In this document: piece by piece, positions 1-8,707 of the stretch
Numbering within the stretch: position 1 is the first letter of the stretch
How the letters are laid out: each line of letters starts with the position of its first letter
DNA from: Endomicrobiales bacterium
GTDB lineage: Bacteria; Elusimicrobiota; Endomicrobiia; Endomicrobiales; JALOBY01
NCBI GenBank assembly: GCA_023228045.1
Contig: JALOBY010000011.1
Location: 1-49,601, forward strand
Direction of reading: 5' to 3'
DNA: 49,601 nt
Notes under the pieces: generated by a model
Database searches by the model: none
The model's input: the letters and a program-made list of their open reading frames with translations, nothing else
Told to the model about the DNA's origin: nothing
Program-made: the position numbers and the translations under genes

Positions 1-456
1 ATTACCAATTTCAAATGGAGAAAGAAATTGCCCCTTTTTTATATTTACAATTTTTTTAGTTTTTGCGGCTGCCACAAGCAAGTCGGTCTGCCTGCAGAGA
101 AATGCAGGTATCTGCAAAATATCTGCGACCTCGCAGGCCATTTGTACATCTAAACTTGAGTGAACATCGGTTAATATTGGCAATGAAAATTCTTTTTTTA
201 TTTTGGCAAGAATTGCAAGGCCCTTTTTTATGCCAGGTCCCCTAAATGAAGTTATAGCTGTGCGGTTTGCTTTGTCATAAGATGCTTTAAAAACAAGCTG
301 TATTTTATTGTCTTGCGCAATTTTTGCAATCTTTTCTGCAATAGATATGGCAAATTTTTCGCTTTCAATTACACACGGGCCGGCAATAAGCACTATTTTC
401 CCATTATTTGAAAACTCAACTGAGCTGTTGGCTATTTTAACTATTTTGTTTATCAT
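1..456 (-). CDS. kdsA: 3-deoxy-8-phosphooctulonate synthase (Kdo-8-phosphate synthase), C-terminus cut by window edge
   Basis: The 152 codons seen begin MINKIVKIANSSVEF and stay open to the window edge, so roughly the last 45% of a usual 270-280 residue KdsA lies outside. The enzyme condenses phosphoenolpyruvate with arabinose-5-phosphate to give Kdo-8-phosphate in the cytoplasm, the first committed Kdo step. Family signatures visible are IAGPCVIES near residue 25, FKASYDKANRT, ILTDVH and the stretch KKGQFLSPFEIGN at the edge. The ATG at 456 lies inside the end of pyrG (20-bp overlap), so the two are probably translationally coupled. It follows hldA, kdsB and pyrG, which fits a Kdo/heptose operon. 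I am confident of the family. Confidence 0.93.
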   Translation of the reverse strand, partial: MINKIVKIANSSVEFSNNGKIVLIAGPCVIESEKFAISIAEKIAKIAQDNKIQLVFKASYDKANRTAITSFRGPGIKKGLAILAKIKKEFSLPILTDVHSSLDVQMACEVADILQIPAFLCRQTDLLVAAAKTKKIVNIKKGQFLSPFEIGN

Positions 457-2071
457 ATTTTTTTTCTTTTTCCTGGCGGATTTTAAGCGAAGCCGCCACA
501 AAATCATTAAATAACGGATGCGGCCTTAATGGCCTTGAGAGAAACTCTGGGTGAAACTGCACACCAACAAACCACGGATGATTTGCAATTTCCACAATTT
601 CCACAAGCTTCCGTTGTGGGTTCACGCCAGCTATTCTTAAACCTTTTTTACACATTGCAATTTTGAATTTATTGTTAAACTCATACCTGTGACGATGCCT
701 TTCAATAATATTGTCTTTCTTATACGCTCTGCGGGCAAATGTATCTTTGATGACCTCACACTTATAGCCACCAAGACGCATTGTACCACCCATATTCTTT
801 ACATTTTCCTGATCAGCCATTATATGTATAACAGGATACTTTGTTTTTTTGTCAAACTCAGATGAGTTGGCACTTTTCCATCCAAGAACATTTCTTGCAA
901 ACTCAATTACGGCACATTGCATACCTAAGCATATTCCAAAAAACGGGATGTTGTTTTCTCGCGCAATTTGAATTGCTCTTATTTTACCTTCAATTCCCCT
1001 ATCACCAAAACCACCTGGCACAAGTATGCCATCAACTGATTTTAATGACTCTTCAGCGTTTTCACTTTCTGCATCTATGTAGCGAATTTCTACATGTGTA
1101 TCATTACCAACCCCACCATGCTTAAGCGCTTCCCAAATACTTTTGTAGGCGTCTTTTAACTCTGTGTACTTTCCTGCAACAGCAATGGTTGTTTTATGTT
1201 TTGGGAAACGGCACTTATAAACCATATCTTCCCATACCTTAAGTTTGCTGCTTTTTGCCTTAAGCCCAAGATATTCAAGTATTAGACCATCTAAATTTTG
1301 CGCCTGAAGCAACAGAGGAACTTCGTAAATTGAAGAGCCTACATCGCGTTCGTCAAAAACCGCACGGGTTTCAACATTGCAAAAAAGAGATATTTTATTT
1401 TTTAAATCATTGGTGAGCGCTTTTTCCATTCTGCAGATAAGTATTGAGGGTTCAATGCCTATTTCACGCAGTTTCATAACGCTGTGCTGTGTGGGTTTTG
1501 TTTTCATTTCCTCTGCGGCGCGTATATATGGAACAAGTGTTACATGCACATAAAGCACATTTTCACGCCCGCAGTCTAAACGAAGCTGCCTAATGGACTC
1601 TAAAAATGGCAGAGATTCTATATCGCCTACTGTGCCGCCAACTTCAACAATTACAACATCGTATCCATCTGAAACAAGGTGAATTCTTCTTTTTATTTCA
1701 TTTGTTATATGTGGCACAACTTGTACTGTTTTGCCAAGGTAATCGCCGCGACGTTCCGCGTTTAAAACACTTTCGTAAACTTTACCAGAAGTTACATTAT
1801 TGGTACAGTGTGTTTCCTGATCTATAAAACGCTCATAATGCCCAAGGTCAAGATCGGTTTCCGCGCCATCAACAGTTACAAAAACTTCTCCGTGTTGATA
1901 GGGCGACATTGTTCCTGGGTCAACATTTAGGTATGGGTCAAGTTTTAGAATGTTTACCTTCAAACCCCTTGCCTTAAGCAATACACCAATTGATGCGGCC
2001 GTAATACCTTTACCAAGTGAAGAAACCACCCCGCCGGTTACAAAAATGTATTTTGTTTTATAGTTTGCCAT
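437..2071 (-). CDS. pyrG: CTP synthase (glutamine hydrolysing)
   Basis: This 544-residue protein has normal family length and converts UTP, ATP and glutamine to CTP. The N-terminal amidoligase domain (about residues 1-270) carries VTGGVVSSLGKGITAASIG with the ATP-binding loop. The C-terminal class I glutaminase domain (about 295-540) carries GICLGMQ with the nucleophile Cys381 and the HPEF motif near the end. The start overlaps the end of kdsB by 14 bp and its end overlaps kdsA by 20 bp. Placement between kdsB and kdsA is sensible because KdsB consumes CTP to make CMP-Kdo. Nothing is missing. Confidence 0.97.
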   Translation of the reverse strand: MANYKTKYIFVTGGVVSSLGKGITAASIGVLLKARGLKVNILKLDPYLNVDPGTMSPYQHGEVFVTVDGAETDLDLGHYERFIDQETHCTNNVTSGKVYESVLNAERRGDYLGKTVQVVPHITNEIKRRIHLVSDGYDVVIVEVGGTVGDIESLPFLESIRQLRLDCGRENVLYVHVTLVPYIRAAEEMKTKPTQHSVMKLREIGIEPSILICRMEKALTNDLKNKISLFCNVETRAVFDERDVGSSIYEVPLLLQAQNLDGLILEYLGLKAKSSKLKVWEDMVYKCRFPKHKTTIAVAGKYTELKDAYKSIWEALKHGGVGNDTHVEIRYIDAESENAEESLKSVDGILVPGGFGDRGIEGKIRAIQIARENNIPFFGICLGMQCAVIEFARNVLGWKSANSSEFDKKTKYPVIHIMADQENVKNMGGTMRLGGYKCEVIKDTFARRAYKKDNIIERHRHRYEFNNKFKIAMCKKGLRIAGVNPQRKLVEIVEIANHPWFVGVQFHPEFLSRPLRPHPLFNDFVAASLKIRQEKEKKYDKQNS

Positions 2072-2801
2072 TTAACATCCCCTCAACTTTTAATATATCT
2101 TCAGGCGTGTCAACGCCAATAGAATCAGATTTAACCAGAACTACTTTTATTTTATAACCATTCTCCAAAGCTCTTAACTGTTCAAGAGATTCTGCTTTTT
2201 CGTAAGATGACTGAGATAAAGTTGTAAATGAATCTAAAAAACTTTTTTTATACCCGTAAATTCCTTGATGTTTAAGATAATTTATTTTAACTCCATCCCT
2301 ATTAAACGGAATAACACTTCTTGAAAAATACAATGCAAAACCCTTTTTATCTATCACAACCTTAACAGTGTTTGGGCTTACTATCTCATGCTCCAAAACA
2401 GGATACGCGGCAGTAACAATATCTGCCTCTTTATCACATGCAAGCTCAAATGCAACCTTGTCAATTGTTTTTGGGTCTATGAGCGGTTCGTCGCCCTGAA
2501 TGTTTACAAATAGTTTTGCACCGCCTATTTTATTTGCCGCCTGAGATATTCTATCAGTTCCCGTTTTACACTTACTTGAGGTCATTACAACCTTTGCGCC
2601 AAAACCAAGCGCTTTATCGGCAATTCGTTTATCATCGGTTGCAATGTAAACATCGCTAAGCTGACGGCTTTTGATAACCTGCCGCCATACCCGCTCTATC
2701 AGCGTTTTACCGGCAATAAGCGCTAACGGCTTTGCTAGTAATCGGGTAGATGCATAACGCGCTGGAATAATGCCAATTACTCTATTTTTCATTGAATTCA
2801 T
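2058..2801 (-). CDS. kdsB: 3-deoxy-manno-octulosonate cytidylyltransferase (CMP-Kdo synthetase)
   Basis: KdsB activates Kdo with CTP to CMP-Kdo, the donor for WaaA. The 247-residue product opens with the nucleotidyltransferase signature GIIPARYASTRLLAKPL and contains FVNIQGDEPLIDP, the metal/nucleotide-binding part, and the later SIGVDTPEDI motif typical of KdsB. Two ATG codons are possible: 2801 (MNSMKNRV) and 2792 (MKNRV). Neither has a strong Shine-Dalgarno sequence and both overlap the end of hldA, so coupled translation is likely. It is followed by pyrG with a 14-bp overlap. Confidence 0.95.
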   Translation of the reverse strand: MNSMKNRVIGIIPARYASTRLLAKPLALIAGKTLIERVWRQVIKSRQLSDVYIATDDKRIADKALGFGAKVVMTSSKCKTGTDRISQAANKIGGAKLFVNIQGDEPLIDPKTIDKVAFELACDKEADIVTAAYPVLEHEIVSPNTVKVVIDKKGFALYFSRSVIPFNRDGVKINYLKHQGIYGYKKSFLDSFTTLSQSSYEKAESLEQLRALENGYKIKVVLVKSDSIGVDTPEDILKVEGMLNGKL

Positions 2802-3774
2802 TAATTACTTTTTTAAGTTCTTGCACGGATGTTGTTGCAGTTCCAACCTTTGCCACAACTAAACCTGCGGCAAAGTTTGCAACTTCAGCCGATTCAGCCA
2901 AAGATAATCCTGTTGCAAGCGCCAGAGTAAATGTGGCTATAACCGTATCGCCGGCACCAGTAACATCAAAAACCTCTCTTGCCCGGGTTGGGATGTGTGT
3001 TGTTTTATTGTTTGGTTCAAAAAGCGTCATTCCCTTTTCACTGCGTGTTATTAGAACACTTTCAGATTTCAATGTTTTAAGTATTTTCTTTCCTAGCTCA
3101 ATAATATCCTTATCTTGCGATACTTCTTTATACCGCATTCCTGCTATAGCTTCGGCTGTGTTTGGAGTTATGCAACTTACTCCCTTGTAATAAAGGAAGT
3201 GTTCTATCTTTGGGTCAACAGTTATTGGAATTTTATTTTTTTTGGCAAGTGTTATGGCTTTTTTCAGAACCGGAGCATTTATTACGCCTTTACCGTAGTC
3301 AGATATTATTACAGCATCAACTTCTTTTAAAACACTTGTAATTTTAGAAATTATTTCGTCTATGATTTTGTTTGAGAAATTCCCCTTAACTTCTTTATCA
3401 ACTCGCACAATTTGTTGGTGAGATGCGATTATTCTGGTTTTTACTATTGTTGGCCTTGCGCTATCTTGCACAAGATATTTTGTGGAAATTCCTCTTTGAG
3501 AGAGTTCTTCTTTTAATAAATGCCCGTCTTGGTCTGCGCCGTAAACGCCTATTACTGACACTTGCGCGCCAAAAGCTGTTATGTTATTTGCCACATTGCC
3601 GGCACCGCCAAGTGCTCCGCTTTCTCTTTTAACTTCAACAACAGGAACAGGAGCCTCAGGAGATATTCTTGATACCTTTCCCCAAACAAAGCGATCAAGC
3701 ATTAAATCGCCTATTACAAGAATCTTCTTTTGTGCAAATTTGTTGATTGCGGCAAGCAGCTTCTTTTTATCCAT
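2782..3774 (-). CDS. hldA: D-glycero-beta-D-manno-heptose-7-phosphate kinase (RfaE1/HldA domain)
   Basis: This 330-residue PfkB/ribokinase-family protein matches the kinase half of HldE, without the C-terminal adenylyltransferase domain, so the HldC/RfaE2 step must be encoded elsewhere. The signatures are GDLMLDRFVWGKVSRISPEAPVPVVEV at the start, GGAGNVANNITAFGA for the sugar site, and DVTGAGDTVIATFTLALATG with the catalytic Asp near the end. It phosphorylates heptose-7-phosphate to the 1,7-bisphosphate, the substrate for the GmhB-type phosphatase domain at 6279-7712. A GAGG sequence lies just before the ATG. It is the first gene after the glnN terminator, so it should have its own promoter in 3775-3850; I see only a weak TAGAAT -10 candidate there. 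Confidence 0.94.
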   Translation of the reverse strand: MDKKKLLAAINKFAQKKILVIGDLMLDRFVWGKVSRISPEAPVPVVEVKRESGALGGAGNVANNITAFGAQVSVIGVYGADQDGHLLKEELSQRGISTKYLVQDSARPTIVKTRIIASHQQIVRVDKEVKGNFSNKIIDEIISKITSVLKEVDAVIISDYGKGVINAPVLKKAITLAKKNKIPITVDPKIEHFLYYKGVSCITPNTAEAIAGMRYKEVSQDKDIIELGKKILKTLKSESVLITRSEKGMTLFEPNNKTTHIPTRAREVFDVTGAGDTVIATFTLALATGLSLAESAEVANFAAGLVVAKVGTATTSVQELKKVINEFNEK

Positions 3775-3840
3775 AACAACCTCAAAATAATAATTTATTT
3801 TTAGATTCTACCAAATTCTCAGTAAATTTTCCATTTATAG

Positions 3841-3887
3841 AAATAAAAAGAAGAGGCCCCTCTTTTGTGTTAAAAAGAGGGGCCTCT
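3841..3887 (-). terminator. Rho-independent terminator of glnN
   Basis: A perfect 15-bp stem is formed by 3852-3866 and 3873-3887 with a 6-nt loop. The core arms are AGAGGCCCCTC and GAGGGGCCTCT. Read on the minus strand the stem is followed by a T-rich stretch (3841-3851), as expected for termination of glnN transcription 24 bp after its stop codon. The other side lacks a T run, so it should act in one direction only. It separates glnN from hldA. Confidence 0.95.
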
Positions 3888-3910
3888 AAAAGTACTTTAT
3901 TGCACCCCAC

Positions 3911-6013
3911 TTACATTATAAATAACATTTCTGCATAAGTTGGCATTGGCCAAAGTTCTCTTGGCATTACACCTTCCAATGCATCAACTATTCTGCGCAA
4001 TTCAATCATACCATCAACCATTTTAAGCGCGTCATGGCCGCCGTTAGCTCTTTCAAGCTTTTTAAGTTCTGTAATACCATTTTCAAACAACTCGCTAACT
4101 TCTGACAGTAAAGATTGTGTGTTTTCTATATTTTGACCAACACTTTTCATATTTGCTACTGCAAGTGCCAACTCATTTTGATACTTAACAACAGCAGGTA
4201 TAATAAGAGTTTTTACCATGTCAATAGAAACACCAGTTTCAAACTTTATTATTTTTTCATACTGCTCTTTGTAAATCTCATAGCGAGAGTGCAACTCGAC
4301 TTTTGAAAGAACTTTATATTTCTCAAACAACTCTATAGCAGATGGTTTCGCAAACTCTTCTAAGGCTGCTGGTGTATTTTTTAGGTTTGGCAAACCGCGT
4401 TCTTCTGCCTCTTTATGCCAATCCTCCGTATAGTTATCCCCGTTGAACAAAACTCTCTTGTGATTCTTAACTATCTTTTGAAGTATCTTTTGCAAAGCTT
4501 GGTTAAAGTTGGCTCCTTTTGTATTTGCCGCTTCAAGCTCCGTGCAAAGCTCATCTAAAGATTCAGCCATTATTGTGTTTAACACGATATTTGAACCAGA
4601 GCAGCTTTGATTTGAACCAACAGCACGGAACTCAAACTTATTTCCAGTAAAAGCAAATGGAGAAGTTCTGTTGCGGTCGGTAACATCACGATCAAGTTTT
4701 GGTAATGCAGTTACACCAACTTCTAAAGTGCCGCCTTCTTTTGATGTTTTTGCACCACCTTTTTCTATTTGCTCAATGATATCGGTGAGCTGTTCTCCAA
4801 GAAATATAGAAATGATTGCAGGTGGGGCTTCATTTGCACCAAGACGGTGATCATTACCGGCAGTTGCAACAGTAGCACGCAGTAAACCTGCATTTTTATC
4901 TATAGCTCTTATAAGAGCACAAATAACTGCAAGGAACTTTGCGTTTTCATGCGGGTTATCACCTGGGGTAAGCCAGTTTTTGCCATCAGCTCCGCAAATT
5001 GACCAGTTATTGTGTTTGCCAGAACCATTTATACCCGCAAATGGCTTTTCGTGCAGGAGACAGACAAAACCGTGCTTGTCCGCAACTTGGCGAAGAGTTT
5101 CCATTGTTAACATATTATGGTCTATTGCGTGATTTTGTTCTTCAAATATCGGAGCAATTTCGAACTGGGCTGGTGCAACTTCATTGTGCCTTGTTTTTGA
5201 AGGTATACCAAGCTTCCAAAGTTCGCGGTCCAACTCTTCCATAAAAGCAAGCACACGCGGTTTTATTGCACCAAAATAGTGGTCTTCCATTTGCTGATGT
5301 TTGGCCGGCCTTGCACCAAAAAGCGTTCTGCCTGTTTGAATAAGGTCTAAACGTTGCAAATAAAACTCTTTGTCAATAAGGAAGTACTCTTGTTCCGGTC
5401 CAAGTGTTGCATATGGTCTGATACCTTGTGACTTTACACCAAAAAGTTTTCCAACACGCAATAACTGTTTTGAAAGAGCATCTATTGAACGAAGCAGTGG
5501 TGTTTTTTTATCTAATGCTTCACCATTGTAAGAATAAAAAGCTGTTGGTATGCAAAGTACTGCACCAGTCTCGCTTTCTTTTACGAATGCCGGGCTGGTT
5601 GGATCCCATGCTGTGTATCCACGAGCTTCAAATGTTGCACGCAATCCGCCAGAAGGAAAACTTGAAGCATCCGGCTCACCCTGAATAAGTTCTTTGCCGG
5701 AAAACTTCATAACAACCCCGCCTTCGCCATCGGTAGAAATAAATGAATCGTGTTTTTCTGCCGTGGTGCCGGTTAGTGGCTGAAACCAGTGAGTAAAGTG
5801 TGTTGCACCCTTTGCTACTGCCCATTTTCTCATAGCTACAGCGACTTCATCGGCAATTTTACAGTCTATTGTACGGCCTTCTTTAATTGTTGCGGATAAA
5901 GATGCAAAAGTTTTTGGTGAAAGGTACTTATGCATATTCTTTAAACCAAAAACATTTTCACCATAAAGCTTTTCAATACCAGTTTTGGTATTAACATTTT
6001 TTGACTTCTTCAT
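3911..6013 (-). CDS. glnN: Glutamine synthetase type III
   Basis: At 700 residues this is the long GSIII form, not GSI or GSII (about 450 residues). It makes glutamine from glutamate, ammonia and ATP. GSIII features visible are the N-terminal block with THWFQPLTGTTAEKHDSF, GPEQEYFLID, the catalytic-site block GINGSGKHNNWS, and AGNDHRLGANEAPPAIISIFLG, followed by a helical C-terminal extension that is characteristic of GSIII. A good AAGGAG Shine-Dalgarno sits at 6022-6027. It stands alone between a 265-bp upstream gap and a strong terminator, so it is probably controlled separately, perhaps by nitrogen status. No PII or amt gene is nearby. Confidence 0.97.
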   Translation of the reverse strand: MKKSKNVNTKTGIEKLYGENVFGLKNMHKYLSPKTFASLSATIKEGRTIDCKIADEVAVAMRKWAVAKGATHFTHWFQPLTGTTAEKHDSFISTDGEGGVVMKFSGKELIQGEPDASSFPSGGLRATFEARGYTAWDPTSPAFVKESETGAVLCIPTAFYSYNGEALDKKTPLLRSIDALSKQLLRVGKLFGVKSQGIRPYATLGPEQEYFLIDKEFYLQRLDLIQTGRTLFGARPAKHQQMEDHYFGAIKPRVLAFMEELDRELWKLGIPSKTRHNEVAPAQFEIAPIFEEQNHAIDHNMLTMETLRQVADKHGFVCLLHEKPFAGINGSGKHNNWSICGADGKNWLTPGDNPHENAKFLAVICALIRAIDKNAGLLRATVATAGNDHRLGANEAPPAIISIFLGEQLTDIIEQIEKGGAKTSKEGGTLEVGVTALPKLDRDVTDRNRTSPFAFTGNKFEFRAVGSNQSCSGSNIVLNTIMAESLDELCTELEAANTKGANFNQALQKILQKIVKNHKRVLFNGDNYTEDWHKEAEERGLPNLKNTPAALEEFAKPSAIELFEKYKVLSKVELHSRYEIYKEQYEKIIKFETGVSIDMVKTLIIPAVVKYQNELALAVANMKSVGQNIENTQSLLSEVSELFENGITELKKLERANGGHDALKMVDGMIELRRIVDALEGVMPRELWPMPTYAEMLFIM

Positions 6014-6021
6014 TTTATTTT

Positions 6022-6058
6022 CTCCTTACCCATACAAGCGATGGGCTTATTGCACCCA
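6022..6058 (-). promoter_or_regulatory. Hairpins beside the glnN ribosome binding site
   Basis: On the transcript, CCCAT (6041-6045 side) can pair with ATGGG (6029-6033 side) around a 7-nt loop, ending one base before the AAGGAG Shine-Dalgarno. The same CCCA can instead pair with TGGG about 13 nt upstream (6055-6058), so the two stems exclude each other. Both stems are short (4-6 bp), so a switching role is only a suggestion. Confidence 0.3.
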
Positions 6059-6153
6059 AAAAAAGTAAGCGCGCTGAAGATTACAAACAATTTTTGCAGT
6101 AACAACCAAAAACCAAAAATAAATTCGCCTTTGAACCTACTTATTCAAAACAT

Positions 6154-6167
6154 GTTCATCATTGAAC
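6154..6167. promoter_or_regulatory. Inverted repeat upstream of glnN, possible operator
   Basis: GTTCATCATTGAAC is a 14-bp inverted repeat with 5-bp arms and a 4-bp centre. Further TTGAA/TTCAA half-sites lie at about 6131-6135 and 6142-6147. It lies about 64 bp downstream of the candidate -10, so it could be an operator or part of the leader. There is no direct evidence for binding. Confidence 0.3.
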
Positions 6168-6278
6168 TTGTCTGAGCGGTTTTTGTTTTAACTGCTATCT
6201 AAATTAACTTATATTGTACAAATTTTTGGTATTATACATTATTTAATTGTAAATTTAGCGTAAGTAACCTGTTAAAAA

Positions 6279-7712
6279 TTAGTTTGAATATTTTTCAAGT
6301 ATGGCATAAATGGAGCCAATGGCTATCTTTGAACGCAATAAAACCGGCATTTTTCTGCTATCGGCAGTAAGCCAAACCCAAAGTTTTCCCTTTGCCTGAA
6401 ATATGCCGGCATTCTCACGCACAGCAGGTATAACTACAAAGCACTCAAACTCGCCCGCGGTAACTTTAACTTTCTCCTTTTTTACAACTTCAACAGTTAA
6501 CGGCCATGCACTATTACCTGTGTGAGCATCAATACTATAACTTTTGCCAACTTCAAGTTCTTTGGTTCTTAGATAATAAAGAGCCGAAAGCACATCTTGC
6601 ACCCAAAGCGGTATATTGCCAGCTTTATTGGGCTCCTCAATACATGAAAACTTTCCATTTGGCTGATCGTAAATTGTGGTTTCATTTTTCTTATAGCCAC
6701 CCTCAGAGATATGTGAGGCGAATTTAAGAGTGCATAAACTTTGAGTGTCTATCCAAGACTCATTTGTATCGCGCACTTTAAAAAATGTGTCAAAAAATGG
6801 GGCAGTATTTGCCTCGGTATAAATATGATATGCTTCTCTTTTGCTAACTTCGTCTACACCCATTACCTGCATTTTTGCTGAGCCGACATTTATAAACTTC
6901 CAATTAACCGAAAATTCTAATTTTTCATTTGAGCCAAAAGCGCTGTTTTTCTCGGTGCGCCAAATAAACTCTGTCGGCGCAATCTGCGTACTTATAACTT
7001 CTTGATCAACTTGAATATTTTCTATTGGAGCAGGCGGTATGTAGAGTGTGTTGCCATATTTTATTGTATAGCTTTTAGTTGATACATCAATACCAAATGA
7101 AGTTAACACAAAAAATGTAATCAACAATATTACGATTGAGCAATCTTTAACAATCCACTTTGCAGCACTAAGAATATTTTTTGTTATTTTATCAGGCTTT
7201 TGGACGCTGTTTTTTGACAGGGTGTTTTTATGTCCGTATTTACCATGCCCGCTTAGCACTAAAACCCCCTTTCCACCCATATTTTTTGCAAGCATAAAAT
7301 CGGCAGGATGATCACCAATAACATAGGATTTTTTTAGGTTTATTTTGTGCTCTCTTTGAGCCCTTTTAACCATTGCAGTTTTTGGTTTTCTGCAAGAGCA
7401 ATTATCATCTGGCCCGTGAGAGCAGTAATAAATACCATCAACCCAAGTCCCTTTTTGGGACAGTTTTTTTTCTAAGCTATCATGAATTTGTAAAAGTTTT
7501 TTTTCGCTAAAATAGCCCCTTGCTATACCAGATTGATTTGTAACAATAAAAATTTTAAACCCTTTGGTACGCAAAAGTTTAATCGCCTCAATGGCACCCT
7601 TTATAAATTTCAGATCTGCTATGCGCCGCAGGTAGTTTTTTTCTTGAATTAATGTTCCGTCCCTGTCTAAAAAGACGGCGGGGCTTTTATTAACTGTAGC
7701 ATTTCTAACCAA
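6279..7712 (-). CDS. GmhB-like heptose bisphosphate phosphatase fused through a membrane segment to a DUF3108 domain
   Basis: This is one open frame of 477 residues. Residues 10-165 are a HAD phosphatase of the GmhB type: FLDRDGTL with Asp16/Asp18, IVTNQSGIARGYF, a zinc loop with Cys97, His99, Cys105 and Cys107 followed by RKPK, and GDHPADF with Asp134. GmhB removes the C1 phosphate of heptose-1,7-bisphosphate in the cytoplasm. Residues 192-208 form one hydrophobic helix preceded by lysines, and residues 255-475 look like DUF3108, a usually exported domain of unknown function. The start is TTG at 7712 with AAGGAG 7 nt upstream, inside the end of lpxK (46-bp overlap). The HAD part should be cytoplasmic and the DUF3108 part periplasmic. 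It is the last gene of the operon. Confidence 0.82.
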   Translation of the reverse strand: MVRNATVNKSPAVFLDRDGTLIQEKNYLRRIADLKFIKGAIEAIKLLRTKGFKIFIVTNQSGIARGYFSEKKLLQIHDSLEKKLSQKGTWVDGIYYCSHGPDDNCSCRKPKTAMVKRAQREHKINLKKSYVIGDHPADFMLAKNMGGKGVLVLSGHGKYGHKNTLSKNSVQKPDKITKNILSAAKWIVKDCSIVILLITFFVLTSFGIDVSTKSYTIKYGNTLYIPPAPIENIQVDQEVISTQIAPTEFIWRTEKNSAFGSNEKLEFSVNWKFINVGSAKMQVMGVDEVSKREAYHIYTEANTAPFFDTFFKVRDTNESWIDTQSLCTLKFASHISEGGYKKNETTIYDQPNGKFSCIEEPNKAGNIPLWVQDVLSALYYLRTKELEVGKSYSIDAHTGNSAWPLTVEVVKKEKVKVTAGEFECFVVIPAVRENAGIFQAKGKLWVWLTADSRKMPVLLRSKIAIGSIYAILEKYSN

Positions 7713-8707
7713 AGTTCTTCTCCTTGTATAAATTCAAGCTTGATGCGAACTTCATAAAATCTTTCGGCGGATTTAGGGTCTAACCTTGCCAGAGCATCTT
7801 TTAGCCGTACGGCATCTTTTGAAGTTGTAACTACAGGTATTCTATCTACCGAAGTTGTAAGAATATCTACAAGCTCGCGCACCTTATACCAGTGATGGTC
7901 CCTAAAAGCAAAACGTTTTGCCACACTCATTTCAATTCCATGAAGTGTATCTATAAATGAACGGTTTTCGGCAATGGCACAAAGCGCTATTGCCTGACGG
8001 CCAAAAAACTTTCCAACAGGATAAATTGTGCCATCTACCACTCTTTTTATATCTGAAACAACATACTTGCAAAGCGCAATAGGACAATTGGCATACTTGG
8101 AAATTGTTGATTGCAAGCGTGCGACTTCTTCTGGTTCAACCTTGTCACAATTATTTATTACTACAAAAGAAGCTCGCTTAAATGCTTTAAGCCCCTCTCT
8201 AAGAATTCCGGCCGGAATCAGAAATCCATTACCAAAGGGGTTTAGCGCATTAACACAAACTATATCTACATTGCGCTTTAGTGCCCAGTGTTGAAAACCA
8301 TCGTCTAGAATAAAAACATCTACAGGGTAATTTTTTAGCGCATAATCCGCGCCGCGCCGTCTATTGGGACTTGAAATAACCAACGCACCTGGAACTTGGC
8401 AGGCAAGCATAAAGGGTTCATCACCGCAAGAATCAACAGAACAACTTGCATCTTTTGGATCCGCCACAAAGATTTTTAAAGAACTTGATTTTCTGCCGTA
8501 TCCCCTGCTTAAAACTGCAGGTAACATACCACGCTCAAGAATGTCTTTTGCAATCCGAGCAACAACCGGCGTTTTGCCTGAGCCGCCCCATGTTATATTG
8601 CCAACACTTATTACAGTTTTTGGAAGTGCATGCGCTTTTCTAGTCTTTTTAAGTAGCCAACTTAACGCAGTATATATCAACGAAAATGGTACCAAAAGTA
8701 TATTCAT
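7667..8707 (-). CDS. lpxK: Tetraacyldisaccharide 4'-kinase (lipid A kinase)
   Basis: LpxK phosphorylates the 4' position of the lipid A disaccharide at the inner face of the inner membrane. The 346-residue product starts at MNILLVPFSLIYTALSWLL, an N-terminal membrane anchor, and has the Walker A motif GNITWGGSGKTPVV, then SRGYGRKS and FILDDGFQHWALKRNVDIVCVNA, all typical of LpxK. The ATG at 8707 overlaps the PIG-L stop as ATGA; a longer in-frame extension to 8809 is not family-like. It sits among heptosyltransferases and waaA, consistent with a lipid A/core operon. Confidence 0.95.
   Translation of the reverse strand: MNILLVPFSLIYTALSWLLKKTRKAHALPKTVISVGNITWGGSGKTPVVARIAKDILERGMLPAVLSRGYGRKSSSLKIFVADPKDASCSVDSCGDEPFMLACQVPGALVISSPNRRRGADYALKNYPVDVFILDDGFQHWALKRNVDIVCVNALNPFGNGFLIPAGILREGLKAFKRASFVVINNCDKVEPEEVARLQSTISKYANCPIALCKYVVSDIKRVVDGTIYPVGKFFGRQAIALCAIAENRSFIDTLHGIEMSVAKRFAFRDHHWYKVRELVDILTTSVDRIPVVTTSKDAVRLKDALARLDPKSAERFYEVRIKLEFIQGEELWLEMLQLIKAPPSF

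Larger units (their letters stand above)
6014..6278 (-). promoter_or_regulatory. Leader and promoter region of glnN
   Basis: This gene-free stretch lies between the GmhB-DUF3108 gene and glnN. It holds a TATAAT -10 candidate at 6231-6236 without a convincing -35, an inverted repeat at 6154-6167, and hairpins next to the glnN Shine-Dalgarno (listed separately). I see no clear terminator for the upstream operon and no sigma-54 -24/-12 pair with correct spacing. No small reading frame stands out. Confidence 0.45.

Noticed and set aside
437..2801. pyrG inside the Kdo genes as a novel link
   Set aside because: The kdsB-pyrG-kdsA order is known from other Gram-negative groups and has a clear CTP rationale.
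6060..6120. Sigma-54 promoter before glnN
   Set aside because: The nearest GG/GC pair is 2 bp too close for a -24/-12 element.
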